DNA of 64,000 nt, taken from positions 1,984,001-2,048,000 of the forward strand of contig JACAXG010000050.1 in the NCBI GenBank assembly GCA_018881555.1. Direction: 5' to 3'. The notes under the pieces are model-generated. The model saw only the letters and a program-made list of their open reading frames with translations, searched no databases and was not told the origin of the DNA. Source of the DNA: Amblyornis subalaris. Lineage: Eukaryota; Chordata; Aves; Passeriformes; Ptilonorhynchidae. Position numbers and translations under genes: made by a program. This document shows positions 1-10,500 of the stretch, piece by piece (within the stretch, counting starts at the first letter, position 1; each line of letters starts with the position of its first letter).

Positions 1-1022
1 GGTATAAAACATGTATGTTTTCTTCATATCAGTTTAAATGTTTGGCAGTCTGGGAATTAAACAGAACTTCTTTACTATATCTGATATCTGAGATATCACT
101 GATAACAATATTAAAAAAATAAAGAAAAGCCTGACAAGAAACTTTAAGCCAAACTTTCTTAACTTCATTGCTCTGAAAGTTCAAATAAAATCAAAATAAA
201 AAATGTTAGTTCATTTGGAGTTTTTGCAAAACCAAACCCTGACTGACAAGGTTTTACAAACATAAAAGCTCCCTTGAGGCATCCTTAAGTACTCTGATTT
301 ATTACAGCTTTGTAGCTAAAAATTACTTTCAGAGGGGAAAAGAAAGGTAGTTCCAGTTTGTAAATTGTTACTTCATGATGTAGAAGAATAACAATAGCCA
401 ATATTCTTTATTTAGGTGTACTATTAATTAAAAAATTACAACTTTAGTTGAAGCTGTTCGTATAAGGGAACAGCTTTAACTCCAAGCAAAACCCTCAGAC
501 CCCGGAGAGCCACTGGACCATGAGCAATACTGCCTACCTCACTGGAGATGAATGCTTGTGGGTAGGGGTGACAGCAAGCCATAAAATGGGTAACAAAAAT
601 TACAGGTGCTATAGGAATCAGTCTGGTTGGTTTACTTCTAATAATTCCTGAAAACACAGTGCACATCAAAGACATATAAAAGCTGCATCCAGATTATTTT
701 CTCAAATAAGGCCTTAAGAAACATGATTTGATAGTCAGGATCTATACACTAAACATATCAAAGACACAGGCGGGGAATGTGCAGTGCTGTTAAATGAGTC
801 TGACCTTCCTTCCCCACATCAAAACAAATCATGTTCCTGAATAACAGGTATGGAGTTAGAAAGGTTTTGGACTTGGTCATGAAACGCATCGTGAAAGAAA
901 ATGGCACACAATGAGCTCTTTGCACACACAGTTCTGCTTTGGGCAATCATTCATTCTCCTCTATTATGAGGGTGACTATTACACAATCAGAACCATTAAC
1001 AATATTGTATTTATGGGAGCTT

Positions 1023-1056
1023 GGTTGCAGCCCTACCACAGGTTGCAGCCCTACCC
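1023..1056. repeat. Tandem duplication, 18-bp unit
   Basis: The word GGTTGCAGCCCTACC occurs twice, separated by ACA, so the period is 18 bp. The two copies of the word are identical, which suggests a recent replication-slippage duplication. The unit is GC-richer than its surroundings. No function is suggested. Confidence 0.85.
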
Positions 1057-1657
1057 GGATAAACACAGTGTTTGGGTTTTATCTGGCATGCATAACTTGC
1101 TGATGTTAGCATTACTGACTGTAATGGTTTATGAAATGCAGAACAGGGGCTGTTGGAAAGTGGTACCTGACTAATGGATTTACGGAAAAGCAAATGCAGG
1201 AATACCGACACTACTGGAAGAAGCAGCAGCCTGTTGTTTGGTGCTTGTACATCTAAACAGTTTGAAATTTCATGAACTAATATGTCCATTTACTGTCTTG
1301 AGTTTTTTTCAGGTTGCAAGGACACTTATATTTGATTTACTGCTTTTGAAAACGTAGGATTTTATTCCTGTATGAAAATGCTTCAAAGGGTTCACAGCTT
1401 TATACTTAGTGGAATGGCTTTTGGTATAACCTGTCTGCTGTCCACTGGAACACAATCACAAAAAATATTCCCAAATCATTGGACAGGCTGTGTCAATACT
1501 GAACTGCCTTATGGGATTCATCACAGCACTTTCCAATAGCTAGAATAAGAAACTGAAGTAAAACTTATTACCGCTAAAGTAAATATTTCCCTCCACAAAA
1601 TGTCAAGCAATCATCTAATATTCTAGGAAGGACAATAACTACTCTATATAACTGGTC

Positions 1658-1684
1658 TATAATGACCAATAACTGGTCATTATA
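1658..1684. repeat. Perfect inverted repeat, 11-bp arms, 5-nt loop
   Basis: TATAATGACCA (1658-1668) is followed by the loop ATAAC and then its exact reverse complement TGGTCATTATA (1674-1684). The pairing stops at both outer ends, so this is a short isolated hairpin or cruciform-capable palindrome. No flanking pairing long enough for a microRNA precursor was seen. Confidence 0.9.
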
Positions 1685-3906
1685 AGTTTGCCTATAAATT
1701 AAATTACAAACATTAGGTAAAAACCAACATTCCCTTCCACAGAAAAATGGCAAGTCCAACCAGCCCAAGTAGATGAAAATGTGGCAAGCAAAGCATATAT
1801 ATGTTCCATAGGAAGAATACCACCATTTTATCTTTTGCTTCCTTCAAAGACTGCAGCTACACACATTTAAAATTTGCTCTTCCATACAGAAAGCAACTAT
1901 TTCTAGGACATGCTATAAACCACTACAAATAAAGTTCTCTTTGCTGTGGGCCAACTGTTTGCAGATGGTATTCCTAAAGGAATTACACCACTACAAGCAG
2001 TAGAGAGAAATGAGGTATGTTTATGTGAAAGACAGCGCTACCTAATAAAACCTGCAGGCTGGATAGCAAATATTTTATAATCAAAAATTGAATGCAATCT
2101 AAAGAGTTAAAAATAAAACAAACAAAAAACCCCAAACAAAACAGTACAGCAATTCTAAAGAATAACCAAATTTTCAGAAATTACAATATGTTTGAGGCTA
2201 TTTGGTGAGCAGACACAGAGGCTAAATTCATCAAGAAAATTATTCACTCAGCATTAGCATTACAGCTGTGTTTTGCCTCCCAAGACTTTTGCCTTTATTT
2301 GCAATTGTGTTGATTATGCATATGCAAAATATTTTATCTATTCTATCTATTCCCTTTCCCTGTAAATGGTGCACTAATCTGTAATGACAAGCATGGTGCT
2401 GCACATAGAAAACTCATCTCCAGGGCAAGCAAAGGCACTTGGTTCATATCTAGCAACTTTAAAGATCTGAATGTAGGATGAAATGGATATAAATTTTCTC
2501 TAACAATATAAATGTGCCATTTTATACAAGAATAATCCTCTGGTTTTAGGAAACAGTTGTGGTATGTCAGCTGAATTCATTTCTGATAATTCCAAAAGCA
2601 TGACTGCAGCAGCAAACCAGTACTTCAATTTTAATTTGTGAGCCTTGTGTGGGGTGACAGACATTTGCATGAGTGACAGTAACTTTAATCCCCCTATACC
2701 CTTGACTTGGGCCTTGGTTTCTTTGAATGCATTTCTAAATCGGCAAAGCTTCAGTCAATTAGGAATTATAATACTTCTTGGGAGAGAAAAAACGTTTTCA
2801 ATCCCAATACAATTTCCATGAAATAAATTATTTGCATAGAGCACAGCCAGTGCAAGTAACTGTATTAAAATGCCATTGCTAATTAAATTGTATCCTTTAA
2901 AGCCTGGCAGTTTGCTGCAGAAAAGGAGGATAAAGTGTTAAATGTATGTATAATTTTAAGCAATATTCTAAACACACTTTACTTGACAAATATTTGCTGA
3001 ATATTTCCTGACTAAAACACATAGTGATAACTATTTTTGTATTCCCTCATACAAAAGGGCAAGACAACAAAAGCAGCTGTCTGATTAGGGGCACTGTTGT
3101 CCTGAATCAATTACATCCCCACAGCAGAGAGCTCCACTTATGCACCTGTTTTTAAATAAAAAGCTTCTGTAGCTCCCAAGCCTTGTACAAGGGAGAAGGG
3201 GGTAGGGAGGGGGGAGAAACTATGAATGAAAGAAACAATAATTCTTCTGAAGGTCAGCCAGGGCATCCTTCATCCCTCGCTCTCCACATTCACTGATTGC
3301 CTCCGAATAGGAAATCCGCCCAAATCTTCTGTTACAATCAAGAAGGGGGGAGGAGATCCGTGTTGAACATGTGCCACTTTCACTCGCTTTTGAAGGAATA
3401 TAATTATTGTGTTTAACCGACTGACTTATCTCTTTCTCAGAGCTTTTCAACTTGAAGGGTGACAGAGCTGAGGAGCCTGAGAACTGGCTGCTCATCGTGA
3501 TTGCAGTGTGCCTCCAGGTACCCATTAGTACCTCCCCACCTCGCTCCCCTCCTCTCCTATCCCCCCGGCCAGGGCTGCTGCTCGAGGCTGCTTTCAGGGG
3601 TGCTCTGCTCACAGCAGTGGTACCAGGGTACTCACCTGCCCCTCTGCAGAGCCTGCTGACACAGACAGGACCTATTTACCTTCTAGTCTTAGGTGCTGTT
3701 CCCTGAAAAATGGCTGTGAATTCAGGGCCCACAATCTGATTATTTTGATGAGCTCAAATCCCAAACAAGAATCTTTCTTCAATTTATCCTGTCCCACAGC
3801 TTCTGGTAGACACCCTTCTATAAGAAATTCATTATCACCTACCACCCAGAATAAAAAGAAGCCNGTTTATGCAGCCTTTTACTACCTGCATAAAGATTTC
3901 CTTATA

Positions 3907-3934
3907 ATATTTCTCTGAAATATTTCTCTGAAGT
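3907..3934. repeat. Short tandem duplication
   Basis: The word ATATTTCTCTGA is present twice in immediate succession, with one extra A after each copy, followed by a partial third start (GTATTTGC). This is simple slippage in AT-rich DNA with no evident role. Confidence 0.8.
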
Positions 3935-5618
3935 ATTTGCATTTAGTACCTCTGACCTGTCTAAGCACACTTTTTTCCTTTATTATTAATAAAATCTTAA
4001 TCTTTGATTCATGCATGTTTCTTTTTTAACAGGATGAAGAAATTGGAATACATTGTTTTCTTATTGTCTAAATGCATGAAGAAAAATGCAATTTAATAAA
4101 TAAAACAGAGTGGATTTTGGCCAGGGCAGCTGTTCTGCAGTTTGTGCGTANGTTCTGTTTTCAGTTCCACCACTGAAGTGAATAGTGTCCAAGCTCCCGT
4201 TTTCTTGCATACATAGCAGAGGACAACTAGATAGCTACCCTCTTGAAAACTGCTGCACAAACACTACAGAAGGAAGATCCCCTCCAATATACACGGAAGT
4301 ATGTTTTAACATAATTTATGAAGGCTTTTTTTTTTTCATTTTGTTTTTACATGCAAAAACAAGTCTGCAAGGTCTTTCAGAATTAGAGGTCAGGCTTTTG
4401 CAATAAATATGGACAATAAAACTCAGGGCTGAAAAAATTCTTACACATGATTTTATGAATGCTTTCAAGGATTGGATTTTTCAGGCCTTAAATATCAAAT
4501 TATTAAGTAGATACAATCATTTTATTTGGGCACAAATATAAATTATTATTTAATTATGATACCACTATATGATCTAAAATTTTAAAGAGCACAAGCCATC
4601 CAGGAGGTATCTGGATTGCATTGAAGAATTCACTGTGTGATGGATCTGTCTCTCTCTCCAGATGGTTGGGAGAATCTAGGATACTCTACTTGACTACATG
4701 CTTAAGATGACTGAAGTTGAGACAGGTAAAGTAGGATGGAGATAGAGAAACAGATGCTTTTAACAATCTCACTGCTTGTGTAAATCCTTTGGTACCCAGG
4801 CAGCTGTAGAAACATGACCTGCAGTGTTCTGCCATATTGGGAAATGAAATTCAGGTTCTTCAGTAGTTTGGTCTCAAAGACCCAAGTTTTTGTGCATGTG
4901 CATACAGACATAATGGAGTTTCTTACCTGCAAATATTACATTCGGATCCCTAAACTATGTAATTTGTGGACTGCAATTACTTACAAATTTTGTATTCTAA
5001 AAGGACTTAGCTGAACAGGATACCTGTAAGAACAGATTTAAAAATCAGCCTAAACAGTGTCTGCTTGAAGGTGAAGGATGACCTTTTTGAAAGACACTGC
5101 TATGAAAATAAAACTTTCCAATTTGTCTTTATAATTAATAGAAATCACTTACATTACAGATAGGCACTTTTAAAAAGCCTAAAAGAGAGTCTGACACAGC
5201 AAGTCATTATTTATTGAACAAACTATGAAATTTCAGTATTCCATTTCATAACAGTCTCCGTTACTTCTTTTATTAAACGATAACTATCACTCATTCTGAT
5301 TTTCAATCAACAAAACTGAAGTGAAAGGTCACTCATTAGAAGAGGACATTCTCATCCTGTCAGTCAAAAGAGCTGCTTCAAAAATTTCCAAAGAACAGGG
5401 ACACAGTGCAAACAGCACTTAAAACAGGGAAACAATACAGATACTTCTGAAGTAAAAAGCCAAACAAGGAAACAAATGGGCCCATTTGACTCCAGTAAGG
5501 CTTGCAACACACCTATCACAGTATTCCTGAATCCACGTTAGGANGTTACAGCCTATGCAGGTACAAAATTTACTGTCTGGTTGGGTCAATGGGTTGTGCT
5601 CTGCCAGGAGACTGGTTA

Positions 5619-6537
5619 GATGCAGGTGTCTGTCCTGGGACCTGTTGTGGTTAACATTTTTATCAGTGACCTGGAGGAGGTAGCAGAGCTCACTGCCATG
5701 AGGTTTGCAGCTCACTCCAGATTTGTGGGGGCCATCAATATTCTTGGGAGCAGAGCTGCCATTCAGGGAAACCTAGGCAGGCTGAAGGAGAGAGCTGACA
5801 GAAGCCTTATGACACTCAACAAGGACAAATGAAAACCCCTTCACCTGAGGAGGAATAACTCCTGCAACAGTAATGGCTGGGGAGCAGCTCTGAGGACACT
5901 GCCCTTGGGAGTGTGCAGGCATGAGCTGACCACAGCAGTGGTCCTGGCAGCAAAGACAGCCAGCGGCACCCAGGGCTGCAAGAACAGGAACCCCATAACC
6001 ACAGCTCCTCTCTACTCAGCACTTCCTAGACCACAGTTTTAGGTCCTCCAATACACAAGAGACATCAACATAAAAAACCAATTTCAGAAGATAACTACCG
6101 ACATAGACAAGGCCTGGAACACTTGTCTCATGAGGACAGACTGAGGGAGCTAGACTTGTTTGACCTGGAGAAGAGACAGCTTTGGTGAGACCTGACNGCA
6201 GCTCGTGTTACATACAAGGAAACTATTGAGAAGATGGAGCCAGCTCTTCACAGTGGTGCATAGTAGGAGAATGGGAGACAACAGGTATAAACTGAAATGA
6301 GAAGTCCAGATTGTTTATCACACAAAGGTTTTCTTCACTGCTTGGACAGTGAAGCAGCAGAACAGATTGCCAAGAGAGGCTAACCAGTCCCCATTCTTGA
6401 AGGATTTCACGACCAACTGGAAAAAAATCCTGAGCAACTTCATCTGAACTCATAGTTCACCCTGCTTGAGCAGGAGGTTGGAGTAGATGCCTCTGGATCT
6501 TTCTTCAAACTTGAATTATGCTGTGATGTGTTCATAC
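5619..6537 (+). mobile_element. Decayed CR1 LINE, 3' part
   Basis: The segment follows the avian CR1 layout on the plus strand. A reverse-transcriptase C-terminal stretch is read at 5620-5832. It is followed by the linker that in CR1 encodes the end of ORF2 (about 5840-6010), then the tail with the word GAGGACAGACTGAGGGAGCT near 6133, and finally GCAGGAGGTTGGAGTAGATG near 6470. The usual terminal short repeat is eroded to something like ATTATGCTGTGATG. The 5' end is truncated, as is normal for CR1. Many substitutions and small indels show an old insertion. CR1 moves by target-primed reverse transcription; this copy cannot. Confidence 0.85.
5620..5832 (+). pseudogene. CR1 reverse-transcriptase remnant
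   Basis: A 70-codon open frame preserves the CR1 pattern VLGP...NIFISDLEE at residues 4-22 and later AIQ.....LKERADRSLM...NKDK. The catalytic motif, normally Phe-Ala-Asp-Asp in this family, reads Phe-Ala-Ala-His, so both metal-binding aspartates are gone. The frame ends at a stop directly after NKDK. It covers only the palm-domain end of the roughly 900-residue CR1 ORF2 protein. It is a non-functional fragment, not a host gene. Confidence 0.85.
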
Positions 6538-8540
6538 TTCAAAAAAGGAAAATGAGACCAATCTATTCTTGAACATTAAACCAATTCAAATTTTCTAAAC
6601 TAATGATAGTAACTGTATAATTTTATATTCAAATCTCCTGTCAATATGACTCGCCAAGAAACAAGGCACCTTGCTAACTTCGCACCAACTGCCATGCAAA
6701 ATCTCACATTTTATTAAGAGAACTTAGGCCAGAGGCAAGACAAATGCACTACTTGGAAGGAAGAATACATATTGACTTTTCCAAAGACTCATGATGAGAT
6801 TATTTTGTCCATCCTTCTTTGCCTAGCGAATCTGAGACCTTTAGTGTGTTTTAAGTGCCACATATTATAAATTTGTGCAGCATATACAAACTACATGTCA
6901 AATTAAATTACAAAAGGTTCCTCAAAGCTCCTGTTACAATAAATGCAAATTGAAAGAGGGGAAAATCTGCTTGACTAGACAACGAGAAATGAAGTATAAA
7001 TACCTATGCTTTTATACAGACTGACAATTAAAAAAAAATCTGTAAGCACTTTGTCCTACAAAAAAAAAAAAAAAAATTCCTCGCATTGTGTTTCTATCCA
7101 AGATTTTTTTTTTGTGGCGTGGGTGTTGAGTTTATTTTGTCATTTGGTAAGTCAACCTCAAATGTTGAAAGTTATGGGAATACCAGGGAATACCAGGCAG
7201 CATACAGCCAAAACCAATTTGCACAGACCAGAGATAGCTCAGTGTATCTCTCACTGTCTCACATGTCTAAGAGGCAATTTGTATTGCGCCTATTTTAACA
7301 CGGATGGTATCACAACACTGTTGTATCTAGACATAATAATTTAGACACAAAGTCCTATTGCAAGCTAAGTCCTCAAATTACTTAAAATACAGAACCATAC
7401 TTCAAGAATAATACATATTTGTATCATTCAGTCACTGGAAAATGAGCAGTTTTGTAGCTCTCTTTGTAAAGCGAGATTTCTAGTTGCCTATTTAGACANT
7501 TTGAGCATCAATCTTCCTAGCAGATCATAACCAACACTCAGCACTAACTGCAGTAGTCTAAATTAGAAAACAGACACATTATGTTTCCTAGATTATTTTA
7601 TCTGCACATCCATATACACCAGTTATAATCCATGCATACTTTCAAGTGACTGGAAAATTTGTAAAAAGAGTTCTAGTTCTAAAATATTTTGCAAAATCTA
7701 TTCACATCAGTCCTTAGAGGAAAAGGATCCCCATGGTGCAATAACCTAGGTATTATTACAGTTCCCTAACTGGGACACATAGCTCATATTTCTTTATACT
7801 ATCTGCCAAGTGAGCAGCTGACACAATCACAAAGTGCATCCTAAACAGTAAGTGGCATTTGAGACCTTCAATGACTCTTCATTAACTTAGTGAAACAAAA
7901 TTAGNAGAAAAAATATTTTCTATTTTAATCATCTGTACATAGCAACTATTATAGCAACCATGCTATTTACTTTCATTGTAACAATGATGAAATACGTCAC
8001 AATGAAATGAAAATAAATTTAACTAAAATAAGACAGAGAAGAAATAGAGGAAATAACCCTTGAAATTACAGCTCAAAAGAAATACCTAAAAAGTCATTCT
8101 CTCAGAGATTCTGGACCAATGACTGTATGTGCATTACATGTGCTGCTCTCTGCGTTCTTATGGCTTGTTTGACCTGATGAGGTTGCAGCAATGTCTGTAT
8201 TTGACCTGCAAGAAAACTGTGCAGGTGCATCCAGCACTTCTTTAATCCCACACAGAGTGCGATAGCCATTTTTTTTCCATTTCAAGTGTCCCTGTGTGGA
8301 AAATTATGCCTGAATCACAAAATAAATTGTACAGACTGGCAGCAGATCTTTGCCAAGGGGCAAATTAATGTGAATAGAGAGTTAATAAGATTCAATATTG
8401 CCCTTCTATTAAGCCTGGACCACAAACCTTGGGACTTTCACTTGAGTATGAGGTATATCCTCATAGTTGCAGTACAAGTAGTTGCAGTCAAGCAAGCATT
8501 AAGTGAATCAGGAAACAAGTACCATTAAGCAGCCAGCACT
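6538..8540. other. Unique AT-rich non-coding DNA
   Basis: No gene or recognisable transposable element is seen. There is a run of 17 A at 7060-7076 and a duplicated 10-bp word GGGAATACCA at 7176-7195. The open frame of 112 codons at 7006-7344 runs through the poly-A as a lysine run and has no recognisable motif, so I regard it as chance. Confidence 0.65.
7060..7076. repeat. Poly-A run, 17 bp
   Basis: Seventeen consecutive A, with an A9-type run about 30 bp upstream and a T-run about 30 bp downstream. I found no retroposed gene body next to it, so it is listed as a homopolymer and not as a tail. Confidence 0.9.
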
Positions 8541-8800
8541 ATTTGGCCACAGCAGCAAATGCTGATCATGGTCTAAACAGGATGGGTCCCAGAGCAGGCC
8601 CTCCAGGCAGTGCCTGGCCCTGTATGGGAATCTGTCCCCAGGGCTTGCAGCCCAGCAGGTCTGCGATCCACCCTGGACACTACAGCAGAGGGGTGAAGCT
8701 GCAGTGCAGACACCAGAGAGGTTGGGCCAGACCCACCATCAGAGCAGGAGTTGTGGCTTGGAAGATGCATGACCAGCAAAGGTTTATAACCTGAAATTCA
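8541..8800. other. GC-rich block of unknown origin
   Basis: This block of about 250 bp is clearly richer in G and C than its neighbours and is open on both strands: 83 codons plus (8543-8794) and 68 codons minus (8573-8779). Neither protein shows a recognised domain. The long frames are expected because GC-rich DNA has few stop codons. A perfect 15-bp palindrome with one central base, CCAGGCAGTGCCTGG, is near 8600-8616. It could be an eroded LTR or other repeat that I do not recognise, or a fragment of an unannotated exon. Confidence 0.4.
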
Positions 8801-9148
8801 ACTACAGAAACAAACCCCAGAAACTGACTGTTTGGGATTAATCACTGAAGACAAGAACCTCTGCAGACTGAAGACCCGTTCCCTGGCTGAACATTTTTTC
8901 TCTGCTCTGACTGCTGTGGTGGATAAATATCACCATGCTCAGGGATCATCTACGCCCATTTTTCACAACTTTTACTTCTCCCAGACAGCAAATCTGTTCT
9001 TTCAGTGATATATGAGGATGGAAACCATCAGCAATAAAAGATGATAACTACAATGTCTCAGTCCTGACAAGGTTATGTATTTTCAGCAACTCATGCTGCT
9101 CCCAAGGGAGCTCAAAGCAGGTCATGCCATCATATCTCCTTTCCTTTT

Positions 9149-10500
9149 AGAATCATAGAATAGTTTGGGTTGGAAGGGACCGTTAAAAGTCATATGACAT
9201 CTTTGGCTAGATCAGGATATGCAGAGTCCCGTCCAAACTGACGTTGAGTGTTTCCAGAATGGGACATCTACCACCTCTCTGGGCAACCTGTTTCAGTGTT
9301 TTACCCTCCTTACTGTAAGAAATTTCATTTTTTTAACTAGTCTAAATCGACCCCATTTTAGGACTCCTATCACACACTCTGCTAAAAAGTTTGTTCCCAT
9401 CTTTTTTATAAGCCCCCTTTGAGTACTGGAAGGCCACAATAAACCCCAACTCTCTCAGCCTGTCTTCATAAGAGAGGTCCTCCAGCCCTCTGATCATCCT
9501 CATGGCCCTCCTCCGGTCCTGTTCCAACAGGTCCATGTCTTTCCCGGGCTGAGGACCCCCCGAGCTGGACACAGTACTTACTCCAAATGGGGTCTAATGA
9601 GAGTGGAGTAGAAGAGCAGAATCATCCCCTTTGCCCTGCTGGCCATGCTCCTTTTGAGGCAGCCCAAGATCCAGTTGGCTTTCTANGCTGCAAATGCACA
9701 TTGCTGGGTCACATCCTCTCTCTCATTCACCAGCACCCCCAGGTCCTTCTCCCCAGGGTTGCTCTCAATCTGTTCATCCCCCAGCCTGTGTTGGTACTGG
9801 GGGTTGTCAGATGAGGCACCTTGCACTTGGTCTTGTTAAAGAGCATGAGATTGCCATGGGCCCACTTCTCAAGCTTGTCCAGGTCCCTCTGGATGGCATT
9901 CCGTCCTCCAGGTGTGCCAACTGCACCTCTCAGCTTGGTGTCCTCTGTGGACTTGCTGAGGGTGCACTCAATCCCACCGTTTATGTCATTGATGAAGACC
10001 TTAAATAGCACTGGTCTGAAGACGGATCCCTGAGGGACATCACTTTTCACTGATGCCCATCAGGACTCTGAGCTGTTGACCACTACTCTCTGGATGTCAC
10101 CATCCAAACAATTCTTCATGCACCGAACAGTCCACTCCTCAAATCTNTCCAGTTTAGAGAGAAGGACGTTCTGGGGGACTGTGTCAAAGACCTTACAGAT
10201 ACCAGATAGATGATATCCATGGCTTTTGCCTTGTCCACTGATATAGTCACTCCAACGTAACAAGGCCACTAAGCTGGTTAGGCAGGACTTGCCCTTGGTG
10301 AAGCTGTGCTGGCAGTCCCAAATCACCTCCCTGTTCTCCATGTGCCTTAGCATACCTTCTAGGAGGATTTGTTCCATGATCTTCCCAGGCACAGAGGTGA
10401 GTCCGACAGGTTAGTAGTTCCCAGGATCTTCCTTTCTACCTTTTTAAAAAATGCATGCAATGCTTCCCTTTTTTCAGTCACCAGTGACTTTACCTAGAAG
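9149..10500 (-). mobile_element. CR1 LINE, 5'-truncated, about 1.35 kb
   Basis: Reading the minus strand from about 10500 down to 9149 gives the second half of the CR1 reverse transcriptase, then the 3' untranslated part, and then the hallmark 3' end, seen on the plus strand as AGAATCATAGAATAG followed by TTTGGGTTGGAAGGGACC at 9149-9181. The tail segments for GGTCCATGTCTTTCCCGGGC (9530) and GAGAGGTCCTCCAGCCCTCT (9472) are also typical. The 5' end fades out around 10500-10525. It is the best preserved CR1 copy in the window together with the one at 50.0-51.2 kb, yet its protein frame is broken. Family recognition is from memory; the subfamily was not determined. Confidence 0.93.
9727..10392 (-). 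pseudogene. CR1 reverse-transcriptase pseudogene
   Basis: Two minus-strand frames form the palm part of CR1 ORF2. The first (10392-10060) has the stretch around motif A (CKVFDTVPQNVLLSKL; the usual family pattern is DF.KAFDTV) and ends in DGDIQRVVVNSSES. The second (10050-9727) carries DVPQGSVFRPVLFKVFINDI (motif B region) and [22 protein letters not shown]. The catalytic FADD block reads Ser-Thr-Glu-Asp (near 9940-9951), losing the first catalytic aspartate. In motif A the first Asp position is also not conserved. The enzyme would be inactive. It is truncated at the N side by 5' truncation of the element. Confidence 0.9.

Larger units (their letters stand above)
1..5618. other. Unique AT-rich non-coding DNA
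   Basis: I see no recognisable gene. Open frames here are short (130 codons at most, minus strand 3220-3612) and show no family motif. The stretch holds a perfect hairpin (1658-1684), an 18-bp tandem duplication (1023-1056), a 13-bp-unit duplication near 3907-3934, and a GC-richer patch at about 3180-3700. Two short segments flanked by good splice-site look-alikes lie at 538-647 (minus) and 3441-3517 (plus). Octamer-like and homeobox-like motifs are frequent between 2600 and 2960. Missed small exons cannot be excluded by eye. Confidence 0.65.

Noticed and set aside
3220..3612. Minus-strand frame of 130 codons rich in Ser, Arg and Gly
   Set aside because: No family motif, low-complexity composition and a GC-rich patch explain it. 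The exon-like plus-strand segment in the same place is reported instead as a weak lead.
9694..10008. Plus-strand open frames of up to 104 codons
   Set aside because: They are antisense shadows of the CR1 reverse-transcriptase remnant, which explains the region completely.
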